NCBI RefSeq assembly: GCF_021531695.1
Contig: NZ_JADYUI010000006.1
Location: 96,359-160,358 of the forward strand
DNA from: Roseburia hominis
GTDB lineage: Bacteria > Bacillota > Clostridia > Lachnospirales > Lachnospiraceae
Length of the DNA: 64,000 nucleotides
Direction of reading: 5' to 3'
Below the pieces are notes generated by a model that was given only the letters and a program-made list of their open reading frames with translations, searched no databases and had not been told where the DNA came from. Positions within the stretch are counted from its first letter, which is position 1. Each line of letters opens with the position of its first letter. A program made the translations under genes and the position numbers. Positions 1 through 7,126 of the stretch are shown piece after piece.

Positions 1-52
1 TATCGTCCCTTGAACAAATCCATTTTTGTCAATTTCTTCCTGCTTCATCCTC
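1..52 (-). pseudogene. C-terminal remnant of a SAM methyltransferase, cut by window edge
   Basis: Read on the minus strand these bases encode LRMKQEEIDKNGFVQGTI. This matches the stretch LRMQEEVDKNGFVQGTI near the C-terminus of the complete methyltransferase at 4918-5709. At DNA level position 1 lines up with 4981, with a few substitutions and one 3-base indel. The rest of that gene cannot lie upstream, because the GH4 terminator and gene begin at once. Only a tail is therefore present here, and it continues out of the window. It looks like an old, diverged partial copy rather than a recent duplication. Confidence 0.6.
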
Positions 53-86
53 AAAAAGCGTGCAACAAATTTTGCTGCACGCTTTT
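53..86 (-). terminator. Rho-independent terminator of the alpha-glucoside PTS operon
   Basis: A perfect 11-bp stem (AAAAGCGTGCA, 54-64, with TGCACGCTTTT, 76-86) has an 11-base loop and, on the minus strand, a run of T residues. It sits 19 bases past the stop of the GH4 gene. Confidence 0.85.
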
Positions 87-104
87 CTTTAGAGAAAATA
101 TCAT

Positions 105-1469
105 CTATTTCAATTCTGGCCAATATTCCTTATTTGCTTCAATCATATCATCTAAGATTTCTTTGGCAACCTTCATGCTAGGAACTGTCTTATTCAAGGT
201 AAATGCTTCCAGAACTTTCTGATAGGAACCTTCTATACATCCTTCCACTAACAACTTTTCGCAATTCAGTTGTTGCATAATAAGTCCCTGCTGGAACAGT
301 GGAATATTATTCTGAGTAATAACCTCCGGACCGTTCTTTCCAACATAAGCCGGCACTTCCACCATTGCATCATATGGTAAATTCGGTATTGCACCACGAT
401 TCTCTGTAATAACAAGGAAACGTCTCTTTGTGTCATTCTTAAGAGCAATTGCCAAATCAGCAATCCAGTCACCATGACTTCCAGCATAGAATACTTTCTC
501 GTCAATTTCACCTGTCTTTAAATATTTATCAATTCCGTCAAACAAATTCTTTTCACGACTATCCATTACCTCATTTGCTCTGGTGTAATCCGGGTTAGAA
601 TGTTCCACGAATTCTTTCTGCTGTAAATAATAATTCAAATATGTATTTGGCAATGTATCCGGGAAGTTTTCCATAATCTCATAGATACCTTTCCAAACAT
701 AGTACCAACTTCCTTTTGCATGACGATCCTTACCGTTTTCAGCCGTAACATTAAGCGCTGCCTTGTCTTTTAAATAAGCATCAGGCAATAAAATCTCATG
801 CTCCTTAATATATTTACGAAGAGGATCCATGATATCCTTACCTTTGTACTCAATTGATGTGAACCAGCCAAAATGATTGAGACCATAGTAATCGTACACA
901 ATATTTTCTTTATCTTTAATTTCCATAGCAGCTGCAACTACATCAATAATCGCAATTGGCATATCACAGATATTGATAATTCTTGCATCTGGTCTAAGTC
1001 TTCTGCATGCTTCGGATACGATAGATGCAGGGTTTGAATAATTCAAAATCCAGCAGGTTGGTTTTGCATATTTTTCAGTATCATCAATAACTTTCATCAT
1101 TGGGAAAATTGTACGCATACCATACGCAAGCCCACCACAACCACAGGTTTCCTGTCCTACACAGCCATGACGAAGCGGTATCTTTTCATCCTGCTCACGC
1201 ATTGCATATTTGCCGACACGCATCTGAGCAAAAACAAAATCCGCATCCTTATATGCTGTTTCTACATCAGTTGTAACTGTAAGCTTAATTCCACTCTTCA
1301 AATCTTCGTCAAGAATCCATTTTACCACAACAGCCACCTTTTCCTGACGCTCTTTGTCAAGATCAAACAAGCGAATTTCGTCTACTTCAAGTTCTTCCCT
1401 TCTAAGTGCGATTGATTTTACGATTCCCGGTGTAAATGTACTTCCACCACCAACAATTGTTATTATCAT
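105..1469 (-). CDS. 6-phospho-alpha-glucosidase, glycoside hydrolase family 4
   Basis: This 454-residue protein has the GH4 layout. An N-terminal dinucleotide-binding segment carries VGGGSTFTPG (residues 6-15), followed by NYSNPA (143-148), CDMP (168-171) and GLNHFGW (196-202). Family enzymes cleave phosphorylated glycosides in the cytoplasm using NAD+ and a divalent metal held by the conserved Cys and His (here Cys168 and His199). In the family CDMP marks alpha-specific members, whereas 6-phospho-beta-glucosidases carry CN(I/V)P. It is the last gene of a four-gene operon and would hydrolyse the disaccharide phosphate delivered by the PTS permease next door, such as a maltose or sucrose-isomer phosphate. 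The exact sugar cannot be read from the sequence. Length is normal for the family. Confidence 0.93.
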   Translation of the reverse strand: MIITIVGGGSTFTPGIVKSIALRREELEVDEIRLFDLDKERQEKVAVVVKWILDEDLKSGIKLTVTTDVETAYKDADFVFAQMRVGKYAMREQDEKIPLRHGCVGQETCGCGGLAYGMRTIFPMMKVIDDTEKYAKPTCWILNYSNPASIVSEACRRLRPDARIINICDMPIAIIDVVAAAMEIKDKENIVYDYYGLNHFGWFTSIEYKGKDIMDPLRKYIKEHEILLPDAYLKDKAALNVTAENGKDRHAKGSWYYVWKGIYEIMENFPDTLPNTYLNYYLQQKEFVEHSNPDYTRANEVMDSREKNLFDGIDKYLKTGEIDEKVFYAGSHGDWIADLAIALKNDTKRRFLVITENRGAIPNLPYDAMVEVPAYVGKNGPEVITQNNIPLFQQGLIMQQLNCEKLLVEGCIEGSYQKVLEAFTLNKTVPSMKVAKEILDDMIEANKEYWPELK

Positions 1470-1493
1470 AGTTCTTCCTCCTTATTTCTTTCA

Positions 1494-3095
1494 CTAATTT
1501 ATTTTTTCCAGATAATCTTCCAAATCTTTGCGAACATCCGCCACCGTAAGACCGATGATAATCTGAATATCATTATCTTTTTTTACAATTCCACTATTTG
1601 GAACAACATTGATTAATTTTTCATCCAATAATTCAGGATTATTAACATTCACGCGAAGTCTTGTGAAGCAATTTTCAACAGTATTAATATTCTCTTTTCC
1701 ACCAAGACCGGCAACGAGGCTTTCCATTTTTCCACCCTCTGCTTTTGTCTCTATCTTTTCTGTTGCACTTGATATTCCTGTATTTGCTTTGCTTTCTTCT
1801 TTCTTATCTTCGCTTGTTCCTTCTGCTACATCTTCACGTCCCGGTGTCTTGTAATTGAATTTCTTGATAATGAACGAGAATACAACAAAGTATACAATAA
1901 TCTCAATAGCTCCAAGTACAAACATCATTGGCCAATGAGTCTTCTCCACACCTGCAGACAGATTCAACAATACAGATGCCAATAAGTTTCCGCCACAGAA
2001 TGCTGTCACATCACAAATCTTTAATAAAGCAATAAACAAACCGGCAATTACAGAATGCACGAGATAAAGTACAGGAGCACAGAAAATGAACATAAAGTCA
2101 AGTGGCTCTGTAATTGCAGCTAAGCATGCTGTTACTACATTTGGAATCACGAGAGCTTTTACACGTTTTTTATTCTCTTTATAAGCAGTATGAATAAATG
2201 CTGCACCGATTCCAATGTATCCAAACATTTTTGTAAAACCAGTTGCCATATAGTAAATACTATCTGAGAAACGTTCTACCGGCATCTGAAACTCAGCCAT
2301 TACAATTGCGTATGCACCGGCAACTGTTGTATCTCCTACCTGAAGTACTCCTCCCAAATCCGAGAACTGGAATGGTGTATAAATTAAATGATGAAGACCT
2401 GTTGGAACTAACAAACGCTCAAGAAATCCATACAAGAAAAGTCCAAAGGTTCCGGCACCCTTAATCAGTTCAGCAAGAGCTGCGATTCCCTGCTGTGCAA
2501 ATGGCCAGAGGAAGTTGCTTGCTACACCGAAAACAATACTTACAGCAAACATTATTACATATGAAAAACGTGTACCGGAATAAATCTGAAATGCACCCTT
2601 AAAATTCTTCTGAAATGTTCGATTGAACACATATCCTGTGATACATCCTAAAATAATTCCACCAAACACACCCATATCCACGCACTGAATACCCAGAATT
2701 TCTGCCTGCCCTGTACCGATTAACCCAAGCATTTCTGATGGTTCTGCAAGTTTTCCCATATGATCAAGCAATACATTAGATGTTTTCAGATAGGTTATGT
2801 ATGACAAAAATCCGACCAGCGCAGCCTGATGCTTGTCCTTCTTAGCCAATGCAGCCGGTATTCCGATTGCAAATATAACATGTAAATTGTTAATAAAAAG
2901 CATAACCCCCTGATAAAGTATGTCACCGAAAATCTGTATCGGTTCCCACTTTAAAAATGGCAGCAATCCAGTAACTGTACTATTTGTCAGTAACACCCCA
3001 AGCACCATAATCATTCCTGCCACTGCTAAATAGCTTAGTGGCTGCACCATAGCTTTTGCGAATACCTCAAGGGCATTCATAACTCGTTTTTTCAT
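1494..3095 (-). CDS. PTS alpha-glucoside permease, EIIC-EIIB fusion
   Basis: This integral membrane protein of about 533 residues has a hydrophobic EIIC domain over roughly the first 420 residues, then a Glu/Lys/Ser-rich linker, then a C-terminal EIIB domain. The EIIB phosphorylation cysteine is in VENCFTRLR, about residue 476. The EIIB receives phosphate from the separate EIIA encoded upstream, and EIIC moves and phosphorylates the sugar. The ATG at 3095 has AGGAG at 9-base spacing, while the ATG at 3101 is only 3 bases from it, so 3095 is preferred. The neighbouring GH4 alpha enzyme points to an alpha-glucoside rather than glucose or N-acetylglucosamine. There is no EIIA fusion. Confidence 0.92.
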   Translation of the reverse strand: MKKRVMNALEVFAKAMVQPLSYLAVAGMIMVLGVLLTNSTVTGLLPFLKWEPIQIFGDILYQGVMLFINNLHVIFAIGIPAALAKKDKHQAALVGFLSYITYLKTSNVLLDHMGKLAEPSEMLGLIGTGQAEILGIQCVDMGVFGGIILGCITGYVFNRTFQKNFKGAFQIYSGTRFSYVIMFAVSIVFGVASNFLWPFAQQGIAALAELIKGAGTFGLFLYGFLERLLVPTGLHHLIYTPFQFSDLGGVLQVGDTTVAGAYAIVMAEFQMPVERFSDSIYYMATGFTKMFGYIGIGAAFIHTAYKENKKRVKALVIPNVVTACLAAITEPLDFMFIFCAPVLYLVHSVIAGLFIALLKICDVTAFCGGNLLASVLLNLSAGVEKTHWPMMFVLGAIEIIVYFVVFSFIIKKFNYKTPGREDVAEGTSEDKKEESKANTGISSATEKIETKAEGGKMESLVAGLGGKENINTVENCFTRLRVNVNNPELLDEKLINVVPNSGIVKKDNDIQIIIGLTVADVRKDLEDYLEKIN

Positions 3096-3134
3096 TTTCA
3101 TCCTCTCCTTTGAATTTATTTTACACGTCTATTT

Positions 3135-3623
3135 CTAGACCTTTGTACGATATTTAATCACCGCGTCTGTTCCACTTTGAACATGAGCATCCTGCTGCAT
3201 CTCAACAACCTCATAATCTTCCTGATTTAAAAGAATTAACATGGTTGTCATATCGATTCCACGCTCTTTCATCATCTGTTCATCATAAGAAATAACCGGT
3301 TCTCCTTTTTTTAGAGATGCACCCGCCTCTGCGTGCACAGTAAATCCCTCCCCCTGAAGCGCAACTGTATCAATGCCAATATGAACCATTATTTCCAACC
3401 CATCTTCCCTTGTCATTCCAAAGGCATGTCTGGTTGTTGCCACCATCGTAAGTACACCATCACACGGTGCAACAATTACATTTTTTTCCGGAATAATTGC
3501 AATTCCATCTCCCATAGTTTTCCCTGCAAATGCAGGATCATTTACCTGTTCAAGAGGAATGCATTTTCCATCCGTTACGGCTGCAAGTTCCTTTCCGGAA
3601 CGTTTTTTAAAAATTTCAAACAT
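3135..3623 (-). CDS. PTS EIIA component, glucose family
   Basis: This is a cytoplasmic phosphocarrier of 162 residues. The phosphorylated histidine is expected in IMVHIGIDTV (His81), with the supporting histidine in TTRHAFG (His66). The conserved GDGIAIIP and VAPCDGVL blocks are present. The start is the ATG at 3623, which follows AGGAGG by 8 bases and sits one base after the stop of the antiterminator gene. A longer open frame from 3668 would overlap that gene and has no comparable ribosome site. It passes phosphate from HPr to the EIIB domain encoded downstream. Confidence 0.92.
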   Translation of the reverse strand: MFEIFKKRSGKELAAVTDGKCIPLEQVNDPAFAGKTMGDGIAIIPEKNVIVAPCDGVLTMVATTRHAFGMTREDGLEIMVHIGIDTVALQGEGFTVHAEAGASLKKGEPVISYDEQMMKERGIDMTTMLILLNQEDYEVVEMQQDAHVQSGTDAVIKYRTKV

Positions 3624-3624
3624 T

Positions 3625-4500
3625 CTATTTATCCTCCTTTTTATTTGTATTCTCACAATCATCTTCATTATCTTTTTTGAATATTCTTCGAATATGAATT
3701 GCCAAATACATTATTTCCTCACGGCTCACATTTACACCATGTTTCTCGCTGATAAATGCAGCAATCTTTTGACTGCATGCATATTCTTTTGGATACTTAC
3801 TCTCTATTACATCCGCAAGTTCCGTTTCATCATCTCTCCACTGTTCTTTCCGATAAACACGTCTTGCAAAAAATTTCAGATGCGTAATGAACCGCTCATA
3901 ATACATACTGTCCTCATTAATTGGAGTTCCAAATTCTTCGCTAATCATCTGAAGACTCTTTTGGATAATTGATGTAATTGCATAAGTATCATCTGCGCTT
4001 AAATCATACTGTGCATTCACAAAATGCAATGCAATAAATCCCGCTTCATCCGATGCAAATTTTACACCCAAACGCTCTTGTAAAATTTGCAAAGCATACT
4101 CACCTACCGCATATTCTCTACGGTAAAATTCCTTAATTTCATTGAGTAGCGCATTCGGAAGCTGTATCCCATTCCGATAACGCTCAATTGCAAAATTAAT
4201 ATGATCCGTCAATGCAACATAGATACTCTGATTTAATTTCATTTCGTAGGTACGTTTGGCATATGCTATGATGTCAGTAGATATCTCCATATGTTCAAGT
4301 GGCATATCCGCTATCATCTCTTGAAACTGTTTGGAAAGCGAACTGCTCTCAATGTAAAAAACTTTTTCTATTTTATTCTCATCAATGACATCGCCTGCCT
4401 TTGCCTTAAACCCAATACCGCGTCCCATAATTACGACTTCCCGGTTTTTATCATCAAAAGCGGAAAGTACGTTGTTGTTAATAACCTTGTGTATATTCAT
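3625..4500 (-). CDS. BglG/LicT-family transcription antiterminator
   Basis: This 291-residue protein has an N-terminal RNA-binding (CAT) domain (INNNVLSAFDD, GRGIGFKAKAGD) followed by two PTS regulation domains. The four regulatory histidines fall at 100, 159, 207 and 269, the same positions as in Bacillus LicT. In the family, phosphorylation by the cognate EII inactivates PRD1 and HPr phosphorylation activates PRD2. The active dimer binds a RAT hairpin and prevents termination. A RAT/terminator pair precedes this gene at 4647-4725, so it should control its own operon and the PTS genes behind it. It is first in the operon, one base ahead of the EIIA start. Confidence 0.94.
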   Translation of the reverse strand: MNIHKVINNNVLSAFDDKNREVVIMGRGIGFKAKAGDVIDENKIEKVFYIESSSLSKQFQEMIADMPLEHMEISTDIIAYAKRTYEMKLNQSIYVALTDHINFAIERYRNGIQLPNALLNEIKEFYRREYAVGEYALQILQERLGVKFASDEAGFIALHFVNAQYDLSADDTYAITSIIQKSLQMISEEFGTPINEDSMYYERFITHLKFFARRVYRKEQWRDDETELADVIESKYPKEYACSQKIAAFISEKHGVNVSREEIMYLAIHIRRIFKKDNEDDCENTNKKEDK

Positions 4501-4646
4501 TCTGCTTTCCCTTTCACGATTTTATCAAACGTTTCTAAGTTATTTTCAAAAAAGCTTTTCATTCCAGCACATGCGATTTCTTCATCTTCATTTCCTCCCT
4601 TATTTTTTGCTTCTGCCACTCGATTTTCCTCGCTACTCGCTTAAAT

Positions 4647-4699
4647 AAAAAAACCAGAAAACAAACACATCTGCATAAATGTGCTATATTTTCTGGTTT
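4647..4699 (-). terminator. Leader terminator controlled by the LicT-type antiterminator
   Basis: On the minus strand AAACCAGAAAA (4699-4689) pairs with TTTTCTGGTTT and is followed by a T tract ending at 4647. The 5' arm shares its AACC with the 3' end of the RAT element, so the two structures exclude each other. Confidence 0.85.
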
Positions 4700-4725
4700 A
4701 GTGCATTATACAATGCGAACTATCC
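4695..4725 (-). promoter_or_regulatory. Ribonucleic antiterminator (RAT) element
   Basis: The minus strand reads GGATAGTTCGCA, then a loop, then TGCACTAAACC. It keeps the GGATnGTT start and the GC...AAACC end of LicT/SacT-type RAT hairpins, with a GCA/TGC inner stem. It begins about eight bases after the predicted transcription start and overlaps the following terminator. Confidence 0.78.
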
Positions 4726-4739
4726 TTCAACTTGTATTA

Positions 4740-4768
4740 AGTATAAGTCTTTTTCACAAATCTGTCAA
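4740..4768 (-). promoter_or_regulatory. SigA promoter of the PTS operon
   Basis: Consensus TTGACA (4768-4763), a 17-base spacer and TATACT (4745-4740) on the minus strand, directly upstream of the RAT element. No clear catabolite-repression site was noticed. Confidence 0.85.
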
Positions 4769-4917
4769 TATTTTATTGGTATTATACATTTTTTTATGCA
4801 ATATATACAATATCAAAGTTTCCTTTTTGTGGGTTCTGCTATCATCATTGAGCCATAAAATATTTCTCTGCTTTAGATATATTCCGGTATATACTCGCAG
4901 GTAGCAAATCTAAATAA

Positions 4918-5709
4918 TCAATTCCTTGTTCCGTCTGCATCCAGAAGCGTGGTTTTTGTTGCCACAATCAGATATCTATGTATTGTTCCCTGAACAAATC
5001 CATTTTTGTCAACTTCTTCCTGCATCCTCAATAATTGTTTCAAGCACTTATCCACAGAAAAATTTGGAAACTCCCATTCTATAATGTGAGCAAACCATAC
5101 AAATGCACCCACATCGTAAAAATAAATAGGTCTATATGCTTCTTCGGCTCTTAAGATTTTAAATCCTGCTTTTTCAAATTTTCTCTGTTGTGTTTTAAGA
5201 TTCAAATCCGGAAATGGTTTTTTTGTGCCTTCCAGCACCATTTCGACTAAATCTCTTTCATTGTCTCCTCCAACCTGTTCCGTAATAAACACTCCATTTT
5301 TTCGCAACAACCTAAATATTTCTGTTGGTGCAAACTCTCCATGTCTATTAATCATAATATCAAAGGAATCATCTTCAAATGGTATATCATTCGGGTTTTG
5401 GCATTCTCTAAAATCAATACCAAGCGGTAATAATTTATCTTTACATATTTCAACATTGGGAGCATATCCCTCTGTTGCAGAAGTTTTATCATATGGATGT
5501 TTCAATGATAATAAGAACTCTCCACCACCAGTATCATAATCCATCATTTTCATATCAGGAGATAGATACCCTCTGACTATCTTCTCATAATCCCACGGCA
5601 AATCTTTTTCTTCTTCATATCTTCCGTAAATATGTGAAAAATCCCATCCTTGAATATGTGCTATTTCCTCTTCCTGTTTCCATATCTTTTTTAAATATTC
5701 TTCCTTCAT
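4918..5709 (-). CDS. Class I SAM-dependent methyltransferase
   Basis: This 263-residue cytoplasmic protein has a Rossmann methyltransferase core: motif I MDYDTGGGEFLLSL, then ATEGY, then the motif IV region FDIMINRHGEF, then RLLRKNGVFITEQVGG. The C-terminal third (YDVGAFVWFAHIIEWEFPNFSVD) is characteristic of a Firmicutes methyltransferase group whose substrate I cannot name. The start is the ATG at 5709, preceded by GAAAGGAAG. A TTG six codons earlier lacks a ribosome site. It is preceded by a strong-RBS leader peptide and a hairpin (5749-5849), an arrangement known from drug-inducible resistance genes. That makes an rRNA or drug target conceivable but unproven. A diverged tail of a homologue lies at the left window edge. 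Confidence 0.8.
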   Translation of the reverse strand: MKEEYLKKIWKQEEEIAHIQGWDFSHIYGRYEEEKDLPWDYEKIVRGYLSPDMKMMDYDTGGGEFLLSLKHPYDKTSATEGYAPNVEICKDKLLPLGIDFRECQNPNDIPFEDDSFDIMINRHGEFAPTEIFRLLRKNGVFITEQVGGDNERDLVEMVLEGTKKPFPDLNLKTQQRKFEKAGFKILRAEEAYRPIYFYDVGAFVWFAHIIEWEFPNFSVDKCLKQLLRMQEEVDKNGFVQGTIHRYLIVATKTTLLDADGTRN

Positions 5710-5748
5710 AAAACTGCTTCCTTTCAAATAAAATAGTCTATTTTATAA

Positions 5749-5828
5749 TCGGTGCAGTCTCTGACAACATAAGCAATTTGCCTGAATTAACCTCGATACA
5801 ATCTGCTGTCAGTTTAAAACTGCACCGA
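5749..5828 (-). promoter_or_regulatory. Leader hairpin upstream of the methyltransferase
   Basis: TCGGTGCAGT (5749-5758) and ACTGCACCGA (5819-5828) form a perfect 10-bp stem. Inside it CTGACA (5761-5766) can pair with TGTCAG (5807-5812). The 5' arm on the minus strand is also the end of the leader peptide frame, so a ribosome on the leader would stop the stem from forming. A second small hairpin (AAAATAG/CTATTTT) follows just before the methyltransferase ribosome site. Confidence 0.55.
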
Positions 5829-5849
5829 GTATTTAATTCGTTTTCTCAC
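5814..5849 (-). CDS. Putative 11-residue leader peptide MRKRIKYSVQF
   Basis: A GTG start at 5849 follows AAGGAGG (5863-5857) by 7 bases and opens a frame MRKRIKYSVQF ending in TAA at 5814. Its last codons lie in the first arm of the hairpin at 5749-5828. The ribosome site is better than that of the methyltransferase itself. Such small frames with an overlapping stem are the hallmark of translational or transcriptional attenuation. No other role is visible. Confidence 0.5.
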   Translation of the reverse strand: MRKRIKYSVQF

Positions 5850-5867
5850 CTTAAAACCTCCTTAAAA

Positions 5868-5882
5868 GTAAAGCGGACATTC
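5868..5882. repeat. Short dispersed motif GTAAAGCGGACATTC
   Basis: The same 15 bases recur at 17897-17911, and a variant (GTAAAGTGAACATTC) occurs at 35049-35063. All three are intergenic. This copy lacks the second hairpin arm seen at 17897. Confidence 0.45.
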
Positions 5883-5897
5883 ATTTATTTGATTTTT

Positions 5898-5996
5898 TCA
5901 CTGCATAATATCAGAAAATTCTACTTTTGTAGCATGGCAGGCATCTGATATATCATTTGTATTTCTTAAATCTGTGATTGGTCTAATCTGTGACAT
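5898..5996 (-). pseudogene. Truncated Phd/YefM-type antitoxin remnant
   Basis: The frame MSQIRPITDLRNTNDISDACH and 11 more residues ends in a stop after 32 residues. Its first 21 residues parallel the intact antitoxin at 6741-7001 (MPQIIPIKDLKNTSEISDMCH). The DNA upstream of the start also resembles the intact antitoxin's promoter region (the shared stretch includes CATAATTATAT). No toxin follows. It is the decayed head of a second toxin-antitoxin copy. Confidence 0.7.
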
Positions 5997-6086
5997 AACA
6001 CACCTCTTTCTTTGTACGTTATTCTAACATAATTATATACATTTTATAATTATTATATCTAAAAGCGCCCGTAATGTAAATTTTCA

Positions 6087-6136
6087 AACAAAAAGAGCAT
6101 TGCTTATCCAAATACATTTGGAACGCAATACTCTTT
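6087..6136 (-). terminator. Hairpin resembling a bidirectional terminator
   Basis: AAAGAGCATTGC (6092-6103) pairs with GCAATACTCTTT (6125-6136) with one mismatch, and an inner CCAAAT/ATTTGG stem lies between them. On the minus strand the stem is followed by TTTTTG. It would end transcription coming from the toxin-antitoxin genes. Confidence 0.6.
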
Positions 6137-6198
6137 CTGCTTTTATTTTCGCATATTTTATGCTACAACTTCACACCTTATTCGCGCATATTCCCGCT

Positions 6199-6245
6199 CG
6201 GCTACGTTCGTGCTATTCGTTCATGTTAGCTAATTTTTTTGCCTG
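6199..6245. repeat. Left copy of the prfA 3'-end direct repeat
   Basis: These 47 bases are identical to 7080-7126. On the minus strand they encode [10 protein letters not shown] plus stop, the last ten codons of prfA, and 14 bases of 3' flank. The preceding 20 bases show weaker similarity. The rest of prfA is absent on this side. The toxin-antitoxin pair lies between the two copies. Confidence 0.92.
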
Positions 6246-6439
6246 ATCGCGGTCACGAAACAATGGTCTCTAAATTTATAGGCTCAGAGCATATACCTCT
6301 ACCAAAACAGACACAAAACAAAAGCATCCATTACTACCCCGCCCAATGCTATCAATACAAAATCTACCAGTTACATTCCATTTCTCCAATAGAACTTCAC
6401 ATTATAAAAAGCAGCTTGCGATAATATTACATTGTCCTA

Positions 6440-6751
6440 TTATAACTTACTCTGATAATTTTCCAATTGATGAAAAACACCGACAACATTTACAACCTCT
6501 GCTCTTACATCAAAAATAACAACATAGTCCATCTGTGGAACAACTGCTTCATGGTATCCCTTATTTGTTAAATAGCTATCTCTACTAGGCGGAAATTGAA
6601 GAGGATTCGTTTCTAGCCTGTCATAAATACTATCAATACCATCAAGCAGATGTTTTGCAGCTTGCTCGCTTTTTAAACGATAAATCAGATAATATATCAG
6701 ATTATTAAGCAATTCATCTGCATATTCTGAAATAACCAATTTATAACCCAT
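6440..6751 (-). CDS. Type II toxin, RelE/ParE superfamily
   Basis: This 103-residue protein (MGYKLVISEYADELLNNLIYYL...) has the family layout: a basic amphipathic N-terminal helix pair (ADELLNNLIYYLIYRLKSEQAAKHLLDGI), the middle LETNPLQFPPSRDSYLTNKGYHEAVV, and a C-terminal beta part YVVIFDVRAEVVNVVGVFHQ. RelE-type relatives cut mRNA on the ribosome and ParE-type relatives poison gyrase. The sequence does not decide between them. The start at 6751 overlaps the antitoxin stop by 11 bases, indicating translational coupling. A longer frame to 6787 is unlikely. It acts with the antitoxin encoded just upstream. Confidence 0.85.
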   Translation of the reverse strand: MGYKLVISEYADELLNNLIYYLIYRLKSEQAAKHLLDGIDSIYDRLETNPLQFPPSRDSYLTNKGYHEAVVPQMDYVVIFDVRAEVVNVVGVFHQLENYQSKL

Positions 6752-7001
6752 ACTTTGCTCTCGTTTCTCTAAGTGCTGTTCTGGCATCTTTTACCTGACC
6801 TGCCTCAATCTGCTTTTCAGAAATTTCAATATCTCTATACATTGTGAGTTGCTTCAGTGTAGACTCATAAGTTTCCATACTCATAATGACCATATCGCCA
6901 TAACCATTTTTCGTAATGTAAATAGGTTCTTCTGCTTTGTGACACATATCAGAAATCTCTGATGTATTTTTTAAATCCTTAATTGGAATAATCTGTGGCA
7001 T
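6741..7001 (-). CDS. Type II antitoxin, Phd/YefM family
   Basis: This 86-residue protein has the N-terminal DNA-binding beta-fold typical of Phd/YefM antitoxins (IIPIKDLKNTSEISDMCHKAEEPIYITKNGYGDMVIMSMETYE), then a charged helical tail that would wrap the toxin. It should repress its own promoter at 7028-7055. The ATG at 7001 has AGGAGG at 8-base spacing. A GTG three codons earlier overlaps that ribosome site and is rejected. It is first in a two-gene operon with the RelE-type toxin. Confidence 0.88.
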   Translation of the reverse strand: MPQIIPIKDLKNTSEISDMCHKAEEPIYITKNGYGDMVIMSMETYESTLKQLTMYRDIEISEKQIEAGQVKDARTALRETRAKYGL

Positions 7002-7027
7002 AAGTAGCACCTCCTAACTATGGGTTA

Positions 7028-7055
7028 ATTATACCATAATTATATCCTTTTTCAA
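7028..7055 (-). promoter_or_regulatory. Promoter of the toxin-antitoxin operon
   Basis: TTGAAA (7055-7050), a 16-base spacer and TATAAT (7033-7028) on the minus strand, about 27 bases ahead of the antitoxin ATG. The repeated TATAATTA words around it could serve as antitoxin operator sites. Confidence 0.65.
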
Positions 7056-7079
7056 CACTTATATTCGTATATTTCCAAT

Positions 7080-7126
7080 CGGCTACGTTCGTGCTATTCG
7101 TTCATGTTAGCTAATTTTTTTGCCTG
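7080..7126. repeat. Right copy of the prfA 3'-end direct repeat
   Basis: This is the functional 3' end of prfA (last ten codons, stop and short flank). It is identical over 47 bases to 6199-6245. Confidence 0.92.
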
